Shown piece by piece: positions 46,417 through 56,988 of a DNA stretch of 64,000 bases (positions within the stretch are counted from its first letter, which is position 1; every line of letters starts with the position of its first letter). This DNA is from Chitinophaga dinghuensis (GTDB taxonomy: Bacteria > Bacteroidota > Bacteroidia > Chitinophagales > Chitinophagaceae). Location of the stretch: positions 248,001 through 312,000 of the forward strand of contig NZ_QLMA01000005.1 of the NCBI RefSeq assembly GCF_003259435.1. Direction: 5' to 3'. Under the pieces are notes generated by a model. It worked only from the letters and a program-made list of their open reading frames with translations. It ran no database searches and was not told where the DNA came from. A program made the translations under genes and the position numbers.

Positions 46417-49400
46417 TTAATCATGACTACAATCGTCATCGCAGGAACCACAAGGAATAATATGATTTAGCACATCCACTAGCGGATCTGTTTTTTCATA
46501 GCCTGGCATTTCTGTCTGAGCTATTTCCAGTAGCCATTCCTGATAGACTTTTTCAAACCGCTGCATCTGCCCGATCCCTACCCATTCTATGCGCGGCATT
46601 ACATGCGCTGGAAATTCTGTCTGGATAGTCTTTTCCACAAAATTCCTATAGGTTTGATCACGGAATCTTTTAGGCCAGCAAGGCAGCAGTACGGTGGTTC
46701 TGAACGAATATGGATCTTCGTCATTATCACATGGATTCGCCTGACAATACCAATCCATCAAATAGCTGAAATAAGTCATTAACCCTTGTATTTCATCTTC
46801 AATATCATCGTCAATCTTTGTTCCCTGCTGTTGTTGTAGCTGTGTTTTCTTGTTATACATAAACGCGCTGCGGGCAAGGATTTGCTTCTTATTACCATAA
46901 ATAGTGAAGCGGTATTTAATACCAGTGGAGGCATCTTTTCCATTATCATCAATGATATAATTCATCCTTTCGGAACCAAATTCCTGTAACGCCAGAATGC
47001 GTTGGGTCAGCAACTGGTAAGATCTGAATTTCAGCATCAACGGGAGTTTCCCATCAGGATACGTATCCTGGAAAAGTACCGATAAGGGCTCCTGCACATT
47101 GGTTACCTTATTGAGCCTGTAACGGTAATACTCCAGCACCCAGGGCATGTTATCGTAGCATTTATCAGCAGGGATACGGGTAATTTTCTTCCAGTATTGC
47201 GGCGCCTGGGTATTTTCATTATTACCGATACCCAGATCACAAGGTGTCAGGCAGATATCCAGTAATCTAGCGGCATCCTGTACTGGTGGCGTGCTGTCAG
47301 ACATCTGAATGTCCAATCTTGGGCGTAACAGGATATGTTCTACGAGGTGCATACCTTCATCATCATTGATTTGCTGAATCAGTTCCTGGATGCGATTGAA
47401 CACTTTATCTCTTTCATCAGTGGTGTCGTAACGATCGCTGGTGGCTAGTAGCACCGCATTATTGAAATCGGGGCCATCATATAATTCAAACCAGAAGGAG
47501 CCCAGTTGTCCGGCTGTTTTGCGACTACGCAATTTCAGATCATCATGAAAATCATAGTGTAATCGGATATCTGCATTGGAAATAATATCTCCCAATAACA
47601 AATCAGTACAGCAACCATCCACTACCTTTACGCTGGTCAGGAGTATTTTATTATTCTGTGCCGGGTCTACCAGCGTTATGATATTCAGATGCTGGTTATT
47701 GTTATTCACTTCCCAGACCATCTGTTTCGTTTTATCATCCTGTACCATCGATGGCGATACGACGAGCGTATCTGGTGTCAGCGACCGACGGGAGATATCA
47801 GTGAGACCTAGCAGTCGACCTACCCTTCTTTCTGCGCCAGATACATTTCGTGTATCCCATACCGTAGTTTTCGTATAGTTATACCCTTTACCTCTATTAC
47901 TGCTGATTTTGATATATTCTTTATTCTTCAGCATGTTACTTTTATCGCGCATCATCCTTTGTGGCAGGTTATCCGGTGTTAGCCATTGGCTGAGCGATTC
48001 ATACTCGCTCATATCTTCTGCAAACCTTGCCAGCAAATGGTTAAAGAAAATATTCCGACGTTTAAGAAATGTTTCGGGAGACTCGGTTATTTGTTGTAGC
48101 ATTTTACCAAAATCGGCCACGATGGCGTCGGTTTGATCCGCCGGTATATTATTCGGGTTGAGTAGTAGATCGGAGAGCTGCTGCAATTCTGTGATGACAC
48201 CATTAAAGTAAGTATTAGGAATACTGTCATCGAAAGAAAAGAGGTCGCGCAAATGATTTAACTGCACCAGATGTTCTTTCATCAACTGTTCAAAAAACAG
48301 CATATATCCCCGCAGCTGTAAGGCTTGAATTTGTCGTTTGGTATCTGCCGATGAAGGTAATCCAGCTTTATCGCTCACACCGTAGCATTGAGGCAGCTCA
48401 TAGGTTACCGGATAATAATCTTCCAGGTTCATGTATTCTCCGCCTGGAACTTTAAAGTCCAATGAAAGGCCTTCCAGCTTATATTTTCGTTCCAGTTTTT
48501 TCAGGTCTGCAAACAGCTTATTCATCCGGTTGGGATTGCGGTCGGAAGATTTACCCGTGTTATAGGTAACCATATCTCTTTCCTTGCAGGCAATCACGGT
48601 AGAAAGGGCGGTTTGTACTCTCGCTATTTTCCTGGCAGCGCCGAGCTGGTCTACCCATTCGTTGAAGTATTGAAGGTAATCAACGTTGGTTTGATTATCG
48701 CCCGGCAGATGCAAATAAGTGATGGCCTTAATTCCTGGTATTTCGGACACTTCATTGACGATATCCGATAGCCGGATATCCCTGTACAGGGAGGTTTTAT
48801 CCAGATCGGTATCATCGATAAAGCCATGTGCCAGTGCAGGACCTTCAAAGATTTCATCTATAAGAAATCCTTTTTCCTGCATCTGTTGAATGGTATAAAA
48901 GGGAATCGAAGGAGTAAAATATTTGTATACTGTGAAGAATAACTGGGCCACTACCTGATCCGGATCCGCGTTCTCTTCCAACTCTATAGCAGCCAGCAGA
49001 CCTACATCTTCATATTCCACAGCATCTATGGACAGAAAATCTTCACATAAATTACGATGCTTCAACAGCCTTTCAATTACTTGTTGTCTTACTTCTTCCC
49101 GCTGATCATCTGCCAGAATATCTTCTTCATACTCAATCATTACTTTATACAACCCTTCCAGTTCCACAATCTTAGGAGGAATGACAGGGTTGTTCGGAGC
49201 AAGGAATTTCATAGCAGTATCCAGGAATCCTTCTATCACATTGATTTCAGTGATACGTTGATTATCCTGCTGGATCTCGTTTTGCAAAGTAGTTTTTGTC
49301 AGCGGATCTATATCCGGGTTATTGTTCAACCGATCCGTCATTTGTTTAACGGATTGCTGTAACTGTGCTTTTTCTTTGTCGAGGGCAGCGTACTGATTTT

Positions 49401-49935
49401 TGAAATCGGTACTGGCAGCCAGTCGATTATCTTTCACTTGCGCTTCTGTGACCTGTACTGTTCCCAGTTTACCGTAACAGAGGCGATATCCTGTAGTATC
49501 GCAGCCACAGTCGTGTTTTTCCAGGGATACCGTGTTATAATCAATCCAAATGGGCACCTCGTATTCTTTGGCGGGCGTGATCCATGCATTTCTCACACCT
49601 GCTACATCAATGATAAACTTACGATAGTCATTAATGGTCAGTGGGGAATTATGGAGTATTTCTCTGGCAGTGTAGAATATCTCCTTCCAGGTATCATCTG
49701 TCAGTTGTTCTGGCGCCAGCAGATCCACGATATCAAATCCTGTCCGATACGACAAATCAGTGATAGCGTAGCATACCGCTTCGAGAATAGTAATACCGGG
49801 ATCAGAAAAGTTATAATCAGTCCATATATCGCTGGACAATTCTTCGATCTGTTTGATGCCCTGACTACGAAGCGCATTATAGTCTTCAGCAGGCAGCAAT
49901 GGATTGGACTTTATGATTGAAACTGGAGCATCCAT
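46417..49935 (-). CDS. Large baseplate protein, Afp12-like
   Basis: 1172 residues from the ATG at 49935; an upstream frame to 50091 would overlap the previous gene and is unlikely. It opens with the baseplate wedge pattern SDPGITILEAVCYAITDLSYRTGFDIVDLL. The rest is large and divergent, as usual for this component. The C-terminus (CGSCDDDCSHD) is Cys- and Asp-rich. It joins the Afp11-like protein in the wedge. Confidence 0.82.
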   Translation of the reverse strand: MDAPVSIIKSNPLLPAEDYNALRSQGIKQIEELSSDIWTDYNFSDPGITILEAVCYAITDLSYRTGFDIVDLLAPEQLTDDTWKEIFYTAREILHNSPLTINDYRKFIIDVAGVRNAWITPAKEYEVPIWIDYNTVSLEKHDCGCDTTGYRLCYGKLGTVQVTEAQVKDNRLAASTDFKNQYAALDKEKAQLQQSVKQMTDRLNNNPDIDPLTKTTLQNEIQQDNQRITEINVIEGFLDTAMKFLAPNNPVIPPKIVELEGLYKVMIEYEEDILADDQREEVRQQVIERLLKHRNLCEDFLSIDAVEYEDVGLLAAIELEENADPDQVVAQLFFTVYKYFTPSIPFYTIQQMQEKGFLIDEIFEGPALAHGFIDDTDLDKTSLYRDIRLSDIVNEVSEIPGIKAITYLHLPGDNQTNVDYLQYFNEWVDQLGAARKIARVQTALSTVIACKERDMVTYNTGKSSDRNPNRMNKLFADLKKLERKYKLEGLSLDFKVPGGEYMNLEDYYPVTYELPQCYGVSDKAGLPSSADTKRQIQALQLRGYMLFFEQLMKEHLVQLNHLRDLFSFDDSIPNTYFNGVITELQQLSDLLLNPNNIPADQTDAIVADFGKMLQQITESPETFLKRRNIFFNHLLARFAEDMSEYESLSQWLTPDNLPQRMMRDKSNMLKNKEYIKISSNRGKGYNYTKTTVWDTRNVSGAERRVGRLLGLTDISRRSLTPDTLVVSPSMVQDDKTKQMVWEVNNNNQHLNIITLVDPAQNNKILLTSVKVVDGCCTDLLLGDIISNADIRLHYDFHDDLKLRSRKTAGQLGSFWFELYDGPDFNNAVLLATSDRYDTTDERDKVFNRIQELIQQINDDEGMHLVEHILLRPRLDIQMSDSTPPVQDAARLLDICLTPCDLGIGNNENTQAPQYWKKITRIPADKCYDNMPWVLEYYRYRLNKVTNVQEPLSVLFQDTYPDGKLPLMLKFRSYQLLTQRILALQEFGSERMNYIIDDNGKDASTGIKYRFTIYGNKKQILARSAFMYNKKTQLQQQQGTKIDDDIEDEIQGLMTYFSYLMDWYCQANPCDNDEDPYSFRTTVLLPCWPKRFRDQTYRNFVEKTIQTEFPAHVMPRIEWVGIGQMQRFEKVYQEWLLEIAQTEMPGYEKTDPLVDVLNHIIPCGSCDDDCSHD

Positions 49936-49954
49936 GGGTGAAAATTTAACCTGG

Positions 49955-52900
49955 TTATTTGGACTTTGGTTTTGAACGTCCTTTGGTACTTGTTTTACCA
50001 GTAGCCGGTTTAACGGTGTCAGCGCTGGCATCTGCCGTACCTGTATTATTATCTGGCGTATTCGTCTTATTGGCGGCACGACTGATCTCACCTACACTGG
50101 CCGTTTTTACAGTTTTTGGTCCTTCGGAGAGACTACCGGCAGCCGTCTCGCTCACGGGATTGACCGCATTGGCAGGAACCACAGGATGAGAAGTATCAGC
50201 AGCGCTCACAGGGGTGGTCGTATTTGTAATGCCAGCAACAGGAGTGGCTGTATTGGCAGCACTACTCAGATACGTTGTGGTATTGGCCATACTGACATTC
50301 CCTTGACTGGAGGCCATATTCGTAGGCGCTGAAGAGGTTACATTCGCTACTGTAGCCGTTCTGGGAGTATCCATATTAGCTACATTGGTCATAACAGCTT
50401 GTTGTGCCTGTACAGCATTCATTTTACGTTGCGTACATGGATCTACTTGTGGCGGCGCCTGATATGGCACAATAATATGCTTCGGTACAGATACCAATAT
50501 AGATCGTGGCGTAGAGGGAATGGCCACTACCACACCTGGATAATCCGGTTGACGTAACGTAGCCGCTTCCACCTCATCGCAATTGGTAGCATTTATCAGG
50601 TCCGTCAGCAGATCAGTGGTTCCTTGCGGCACAGCCGGGGTCGTGTCTGCACAACAATCTTTTCTGCAAACAAACATGGCGAAGTCGGTGATAAAATCCA
50701 CATAGGGCCTTTCCTCAATGAAATTGATAATGGCAGACGCATATACTTTCTGACCGAACACTGGCGCCGCATTATCATCAAATGCCCATGGCGTCAGGAA
50801 GCGGACTATTTCATCATTGAGTTTTTTCAAATAATATCCTTTATCCGTTCCCGTTATAAACTGTACTTTAAAAGCCACCAGGATCTGTTCATAGACAGGA
50901 TTCCTGGCACGCACATTCACAAAGGGAGAAGTCCGCTGTTGGAGATAGGCTTCTATTTCTAATAAGGTACGCCTACTGGTTTTAGGTTGCAGGGGATTAA
51001 TAGCGGTTCTGTTCTTCATATTCGCCAGTGGTACTACCAGCACATGTCCGGGAGCTATCTGCTGACCACAACAAAGCGGCTGTCCATTAGCGTCTGTTTG
51101 TGAAGGGGCGGTCCAGCAAATACAATCAGGGGCCGTATGCGGAATACATTTCACTTTGTAAATAGTGGGATATCTGTCTAATACCAGGTGTTCATAATCC
51201 CAGCTGGTAATGGCTCTGGCCTTATGACGCAGACGTTCGCTAACGCGGGTATAAAACTCCTTCCCTACTTCCTTGTGTTTACCATCAAATGATGCAAAGG
51301 GTTGTTGTACTTTGCTCACTTCCGCAACCTTCACTGATAATTTGGAAATAGTACCCGCAGAAAGCGCTTCATCAAAATGGCGCTGGTCATTGTTATTATC
51401 GACAAAACTAACTTCGGCAGCCTGCGCAATCACATCGATCAGGTGTGGGAACCTGTTAGCATCTGCCGTTACGCTGGCGCAAAGCCAACTCAGTCCGGTA
51501 GTGATCATGGTACTTTTCGTAGTGATATCTTCCGGAATATCTATCTGAATAATGCCGGTAGTCTGAAATCCGAAAGTACCATCACTTATCAGCGCCTCTC
51601 CTGGCAAAGGTCTCCACTCATTATTAATGAGGTAAGACCAGTGAATGGGCGGAGGATCGTCTTCATCATCTTCCGCTGTGCCGTCTGCAAATTCAAATAG
51701 CAGCGACAATGATTGTAGCGGTTGAAGATTTTCCAGACCGATGAAAAGCATTCCTTCTTCCTGGTACTGTCCGGAATATTGATTCAATCTGCTGCCAGTA
51801 TCCAGTCCGCTGGCATGCAACAGCAACTCCGCCATGGTGCGGTCATTCCGCGAACCAATTGCTTTCGGATTAATCGTATAGCCGCCATCGTTATTAGTGA
51901 CAGTACTGGTATTGTTGACGGTCAGCATACGGCTGTAAGGGTCCACGAAAGTAAACTGCGGCAGCAGCGTACCATTGGCATCAATGGCGGCTGAATGCTT
52001 CCTGTTATCATACAGATAGTTCAAACCCGCGACCAGATTGGAACGCAGACTCACCATTCCGGTTGTACTTTTAGCATTTTCCGTAAGGGATATTTCCGCC
52101 ACGCCGAAAGGATACACATGAAAGAACTGATCGACCCCATCGACCAGGCCATTGAGTTCACTGACATAACTAACGGAAAGCTGATTGATCTCCAGTGTTT
52201 GTGCCTGTTCTTGTAGACTGGGCGGTGGCGGAGGAAATTCGCCTCCTGTGGTTGTATTATACAGATTGGATAATCTCAGGAAACCTTTTACTGTTTGTGG
52301 CGTCCAGTTGGTAACAGGTAGCACCGGATCTCTCAGGTAGGTCAGATGTGCAGGAGTAGCGGTACCATTAAATGCATAGAGGATATCCATGCAGAGATTG
52401 GAGCTGGTAAAGCTACTGTAGTTATTTCCACTGTACATATCTCCCAGCCTTGTCCACTGCCTGTCTTGCAGCAAATCTACTGCATAGGCCACGTTGTTGT
52501 TTACACCGTCAATTTCGGCGGTGCGCATAATATTCACCCCCAGGCGATTCAGGGATTTATTGAAAACTTCATCACTCCCGATGTAAAAGGCTTTACCTCT
52601 GGCAGGCAGGAATGTAAAGGGATCAAATGGTTTATTGGTAGGTTGAATACCCAGATCGTTTTGAATCACCAGGGTACGGAGGCCATCCAGGAAAGGGCCG
52701 GTAGCAACGGTAGCAGCGGAAGTCAGTCCTGTCGATGTGGGTTTACTTTTATACATAGAACCCACTGTTACCTGGATAGAAAAACTGGATGCCTGTAGGT
52801 TCCTGTAATCTTGTGCAGACAAGCCCAGTTGCGGATTCAGCATAATACGCATTACAGGCAGGGAGGTATTGAAAGCATAACCCGTATGCAGTTTAGGATC

Positions 52901-54520
52901 AAATCCAATGACAGAAGGGGCTGAAATGGGGAGGTATATCAGCAGGTAAGCAGTACCGGATACGGTAATCATTGAATACACCGGTGTCTGAGGCGTATTC
53001 TGTCCAAAAATACCGGTAGCATTCAGTTGCTTATAGACGGCAGAAAGATCTGCCTGTATATTTACCTGGAGCCATTCTTTTTCTCCTGTAAAATATATGG
53101 ATAATGGGGCAGTCCCGTCAGTGATCTTTGATGCTTGCTGCATCAGCTGCGCCAATCCATCAAAGGCGACCATCAGCCATCTGCGTCCGCCCTGCAATAA
53201 TAACTGTGGAGAAGCTACTGCAAAGCCGATGCTGGCTTTATCTGTTCTAATTGTTTCAGGAACGGGATGTTCCAGGAGTCGGCAAATGCGATCCGTAAAG
53301 GTCTGGTCTGACGCCGGTCCTTGCCCGAAAGTGGGCCAGTGCGGGTATTTATCAATAAACTTAGCGCCCATTCCATCCTGGGAATTGGCGACAGGACGGG
53401 CGTAGATGGTTTGGATAGTTTTGGCCCCTTCCATGCCATCGGCGGGCGTTTTATTGATAAAGATGGTTTTTAGTTCTTTTACTTTGGCCTGGTTGATCAC
53501 CAGGGGATTTTCAGTAATATAGGTTTGTTCTTTGCCAGCGGCGTCTTTTCCGGCGCTGAGAGCAGTACCCTGATCCAGGGAATATTCCTTTACATCTTTG
53601 GCCAGTTCAAAGATAATATGTGCCTTATCAGGTACCGATGGTTTCTCTGTTAGATGCAACACATCTCTATAGTAGAAGTCCAGCATTCTGCCGGTGATAT
53701 CATTCATCTGTGTCTGCACCAGTTGAAAGAGCTGCAGGAAAGACAGGAAAAGTCCCATGTGTGGCTGGTGACCAGGATATGCTTTGAGTGCAAACTGCAG
53801 ATAGCCATCACCGTTATTGGATAGTTGCACCAGGGAATTATAGAAGGCAATAAAGATGTCGTCTATATATAAAGCAGCATTTTTAATCTGGTCTTCAGGC
53901 GTATCTCCCTGGAATATGGTATTATCCGGATCAACATCATCATTCACTTTCCAGATATCATCATTCACGATATCTGTGAAGTCAAGGGTAATATTTCTCT
54001 TTACATCTACAATACGATAGCCTTCGGCATAGGCTTTCATTTTCTGTACTTGTCCGGCGAGTACGGACTGAATAGACAGCAGCAGGTCTTCCTGGATGGG
54101 GTTTCCAGGAATAGCCACACTATACCAGCCATCCAGCAATACCATGATCTGGATGATTGGTTTGAACAGCGCTTCAAAGCCATTTGTATCCGGGGTCTGA
54201 TCCAATGCTGTTCTCAGGCTGTCGTATTGTGAGCGATAGGCATCCGGAGTAGCGGTGGTTACCGCCGCTGCCAGCACCGCCACATCTCTGCGAAAGAATT
54301 CCACCCAGGATATTTTAGTACCAGGGGTATTTTCTTTCAATTCGTTTCCGGGGATATCATAAAAGCGGAGTTGCGCTGCATATTTCTGGGCGAAAATCAG
54401 CAGATCCTGAATACTGCGACCATCCACCTCAGCATATGCCGGATCTAGTGCAGTCAGGTATCTGGTGAGTTGGCCGGAGCCATCGCGGGCAATATCAGTA
54501 TGACAATGACAATTACTCAT
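49955..54520 (-). CDS. Large baseplate protein, Afp11-like, with low-complexity C-terminal tail
   Basis: 1521 residues from the ATG at 54520 (upstream start at 54547 possible). The region about 1050-1330 has the baseplate J/gp6-like pattern (ERLRHKARAITSWDYEHLVLDRYPTIYKV in parts). The last 150 residues are Ala-, Thr- and Asn-rich repeats such as NTATPVAGITNTTTPV, ending in a basic KGRSKPKSK. Such a tail is unusual for the wedge protein and may be a flexible adaptor or binding site. Confidence 0.82.
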   Translation of the reverse strand: MSNCHCHTDIARDGSGQLTRYLTALDPAYAEVDGRSIQDLLIFAQKYAAQLRFYDIPGNELKENTPGTKISWVEFFRRDVAVLAAAVTTATPDAYRSQYDSLRTALDQTPDTNGFEALFKPIIQIMVLLDGWYSVAIPGNPIQEDLLLSIQSVLAGQVQKMKAYAEGYRIVDVKRNITLDFTDIVNDDIWKVNDDVDPDNTIFQGDTPEDQIKNAALYIDDIFIAFYNSLVQLSNNGDGYLQFALKAYPGHQPHMGLFLSFLQLFQLVQTQMNDITGRMLDFYYRDVLHLTEKPSVPDKAHIIFELAKDVKEYSLDQGTALSAGKDAAGKEQTYITENPLVINQAKVKELKTIFINKTPADGMEGAKTIQTIYARPVANSQDGMGAKFIDKYPHWPTFGQGPASDQTFTDRICRLLEHPVPETIRTDKASIGFAVASPQLLLQGGRRWLMVAFDGLAQLMQQASKITDGTAPLSIYFTGEKEWLQVNIQADLSAVYKQLNATGIFGQNTPQTPVYSMITVSGTAYLLIYLPISAPSVIGFDPKLHTGYAFNTSLPVMRIMLNPQLGLSAQDYRNLQASSFSIQVTVGSMYKSKPTSTGLTSAATVATGPFLDGLRTLVIQNDLGIQPTNKPFDPFTFLPARGKAFYIGSDEVFNKSLNRLGVNIMRTAEIDGVNNNVAYAVDLLQDRQWTRLGDMYSGNNYSSFTSSNLCMDILYAFNGTATPAHLTYLRDPVLPVTNWTPQTVKGFLRLSNLYNTTTGGEFPPPPPSLQEQAQTLEINQLSVSYVSELNGLVDGVDQFFHVYPFGVAEISLTENAKSTTGMVSLRSNLVAGLNYLYDNRKHSAAIDANGTLLPQFTFVDPYSRMLTVNNTSTVTNNDGGYTINPKAIGSRNDRTMAELLLHASGLDTGSRLNQYSGQYQEEGMLFIGLENLQPLQSLSLLFEFADGTAEDDEDDPPPIHWSYLINNEWRPLPGEALISDGTFGFQTTGIIQIDIPEDITTKSTMITTGLSWLCASVTADANRFPHLIDVIAQAAEVSFVDNNNDQRHFDEALSAGTISKLSVKVAEVSKVQQPFASFDGKHKEVGKEFYTRVSERLRHKARAITSWDYEHLVLDRYPTIYKVKCIPHTAPDCICWTAPSQTDANGQPLCCGQQIAPGHVLVVPLANMKNRTAINPLQPKTSRRTLLEIEAYLQQRTSPFVNVRARNPVYEQILVAFKVQFITGTDKGYYLKKLNDEIVRFLTPWAFDDNAAPVFGQKVYASAIINFIEERPYVDFITDFAMFVCRKDCCADTTPAVPQGTTDLLTDLINATNCDEVEAATLRQPDYPGVVVAIPSTPRSILVSVPKHIIVPYQAPPQVDPCTQRKMNAVQAQQAVMTNVANMDTPRTATVANVTSSAPTNMASSQGNVSMANTTTYLSSAANTATPVAGITNTTTPVSAADTSHPVVPANAVNPVSETAAGSLSEGPKTVKTASVGEISRAANKTNTPDNNTGTADASADTVKPATGKTSTKGRSKPKSK

Positions 54521-54574
54521 CTGGAATAAATTTTTCTGCTTCAGCAATTAGGGCATGCCGTAGCATGCCTGGGG

Positions 54575-54991
54575 TTAATGGGCCACATTGGTTGCCTCCT
54601 GCATATAGAATGGAAATACATAGTTATACCGTGTATTGGTAGTGATGATGGTATAGTCTACGTTAATATCCAGTCTGCCTTCCGCTTCATTAGGAGTAGC
54701 CACAACGCTGTTGACGATAATTCTTGGTTCATTATATACCAGCGCATCGTTGACTACTTTCTGAATCATCGCCACTGTTGGAACGTTCATCGGATCGAAC
54801 ACATGTGGTTGCAGGTTGCAGCCATAATTGGGCAGCATGATTCTTTCGCCGGTGATGGTAGCTACAATGATTTCGAGGCTGTTGCGTACAGCGTCGTCGC
54901 CGGAGGCCATTTCCACACCATACCATTCTCTTCTGAATGTTGGCGGGAAATTCCAGCCTGTGCCGAGGAAAGATTTATCAATGTTATTCAT
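54575..54991 (-). CDS. gp25-like baseplate protein
   Basis: 138 residues with the GPW/gp25 family pattern: FLGTGWNFPPTF at the start, then VRNSLEIIVATITGERIMLPNYGCNL, typical of the wedge component that contacts the sheath. It is 54 bases before the next gene. Confidence 0.92.
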   Translation of the reverse strand: MNNIDKSFLGTGWNFPPTFRREWYGVEMASGDDAVRNSLEIIVATITGERIMLPNYGCNLQPHVFDPMNVPTVAMIQKVVNDALVYNEPRIIVNSVVATPNEAEGRLDINVDYTIITTNTRYNYVFPFYMQEATNVAH

Positions 54992-55021
54992 GTGAAAATT
55001 TTCTGGGGTTAAATCCTATTT

Positions 55022-55321
55022 TCATCCGCCGATCTGAACGGTGGCGGCTCCTACAGCGATGCTACCACCATGAGCAGTTTGGTCGCCAACTCTGGCTGCG
55101 GGTTTTCCTCCAATCATTACAGAGGAAGATCCTTTCATGATACTATCTGGCGGACCAGCACAGGTGCAGGGATTTCCTACTGTTGCTGCAGGTTTCCCTT
55201 CAATCAGTACGTTTGGAACGCCTGGTCCTGTAATGGGGCCTCCTGTATGCGGCGTGGCCGTTGGGGGCGGATTTGTGAGAGGACAGGTATGATTATCTCC
55301 TACTCTTGCGGCTGCGGGCAT
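55022..55321 (-). CDS. PAAR-like spike tip protein
   Basis: 99 residues from the ATG at 55321 (longer frame to 55354 unlikely). It begins MPAAARVGDNHTCP and repeats GGKPAARVGD and IEGKPAATVG with conserved His and Cys that bind the tip metal. It forms the sharp end of the spike. Confidence 0.92.
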   Translation of the reverse strand: MPAAARVGDNHTCPLTNPPPTATPHTGGPITGPGVPNVLIEGKPAATVGNPCTCAGPPDSIMKGSSSVMIGGKPAARVGDQTAHGGSIAVGAATVQIGG

Positions 55322-55331
55322 AATGCTATTT

Positions 55332-56969
55332 TTAATTGATAAGTACTTTACCACCTTTGATCACCACATTTCCTGAGCCGGCAGAGATAGTGATACCGCT
55401 GCTATCCATAGTGATTTTATTCTGGTGATCATCTGTAATAGCAATAGCGCTGCCATCATCGTTGAGCACCATGGATTTCACGCCGGACGCGCCCTTTACA
55501 GACAGCGTTAATCTTTTGTTCGTATCATCAAAGATCACTTTGACACCTTCTTTGGTAACAAAGCCGTATTGATCTGTACCTTCCTGTTCTGGCAGCGGAG
55601 AGGTATGATTGTCTTTACTATGCAGATAGCCTAATATGACAGCCTCCCTCGGATCATCGTTCAGAAAGCCTAATATGACTTCATCCTTTGGCTGCGGGCG
55701 AAAATAAGCGCCTCTGTTGGCCCCTGCATCCAGCGTTGCTACTCTGGCCATAATGCCTTCGTTGCCGCTGGTAATAAGTGGTACATGTACCTTTACCCTG
55801 TATTGACCACCTTCATCTGTATCTTCCGTGTCCAGTACCACGCCTATTTGCAGGCCATTTACGCCAGGTAATAGTCCTGCTGCGGGGTAGTCCATTACAT
55901 CTTCCTTTTTGAAGAACCATTCTTCCCTCCAGCCGAACTGTACATCGGTATGCCAGTTACCATCAAACTGATGTAATACACCGGTGACAAAAACATTTCC
56001 ATTGAACCGGTCGCCGAGTCCTTTCAAGGTAACGAGCGTGCCCGGCTTGATATCCGCGTTGCCTTCCATTCTTACTCGCCCGGTGATTTTGGAAATATGA
56101 TTGCGGAGGGCATATGCATCAGACCAGTTATCCAGTTGCTGTTGGGTGAGATGACCGGTATGGCGCAGGGTCAGATCTGCTGCCAGCACGGCGCCCAGTT
56201 CGTCTGATGAAATGTTGCCTGGCTCGGTGAAATTGGCCGATCCATTATTGGAGACTTCATTCTGTTGTTTTGTATAGTCCCAGGACTGGCTTGTCACGGA
56301 TTGCCATTGTCTGCGCGCATCCATTTCTCCTTCAAACTCATAGATATTCTCACCGTAAGTAGCGGTAGCAACAGGAGCTGCAGTGGTATCCGGTTTTTTC
56401 ACTTTCAGCACGCCATCATCTGTGAATACCATCATGCCGTTGGCTTCCGCACGGGTGAGGATAAAGTCCCAGTCGGTAGCATCAAACTGCACCAGTTGTT
56501 TATGGGAAAACTGCGTAGTATCCACGTCTGGTTGCAGATTGGGAGCGAGTTCTTCGATCGCATCTTTATCTGTTTTATTGATAAAGTAGCGACTATTCCT
56601 TGCCATGGCCAGCTGTATTGCCTTATCTTTTGCTTCCAGTATTAATACGGAGGCGCCGTGTCGCAAAGCTTTGATAGCATGTTTCACAATAATTCCTTCG
56701 AACAGAGTGGCAGTATCTCCCTGGTATCCCAGTTGAACAGTGATAGTATTACCGGGTTTAAACTGATCATCATCGCTCAGTGGGAAATCGCGGTCGGATA
56801 CGGATCCATCTACCAAAGTAATTTTGGCAGAAGCGATCTTATTGAAGGATTTATTGACAATGATTTGGGATAGCAATATTTCATTGCTCATGTCCGAGCC
56901 ATTGACTTGTAGCTTAACGGATACCACATTGGTATCTTGCTGCGTACCGGGAGGAAGACTATCCAACAT
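55332..56969 (-). CDS. VgrG-like spike protein (Afp8-like)
   Basis: 545 residues. The first part resembles gp27-like domains, and the middle and C-terminal parts (PRDEVILGFLNDDPREAVILGYLHS-type region) resemble the gp5/OB and needle, with a C-terminal beta-helix like pattern of short repeats (TISAGSGNVVIKGG). It carries the PAAR tip. Confidence 0.9.
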   Translation of the reverse strand: MLDSLPPGTQQDTNVVSVKLQVNGSDMSNEILLSQIIVNKSFNKIASAKITLVDGSVSDRDFPLSDDDQFKPGNTITVQLGYQGDTATLFEGIIVKHAIKALRHGASVLILEAKDKAIQLAMARNSRYFINKTDKDAIEELAPNLQPDVDTTQFSHKQLVQFDATDWDFILTRAEANGMMVFTDDGVLKVKKPDTTAAPVATATYGENIYEFEGEMDARRQWQSVTSQSWDYTKQQNEVSNNGSANFTEPGNISSDELGAVLAADLTLRHTGHLTQQQLDNWSDAYALRNHISKITGRVRMEGNADIKPGTLVTLKGLGDRFNGNVFVTGVLHQFDGNWHTDVQFGWREEWFFKKEDVMDYPAAGLLPGVNGLQIGVVLDTEDTDEGGQYRVKVHVPLITSGNEGIMARVATLDAGANRGAYFRPQPKDEVILGFLNDDPREAVILGYLHSKDNHTSPLPEQEGTDQYGFVTKEGVKVIFDDTNKRLTLSVKGASGVKSMVLNDDGSAIAITDDHQNKITMDSSGITISAGSGNVVIKGGKVLIN

Positions 56970-56988
56970 GATTGTAAGAATTTCCGGG

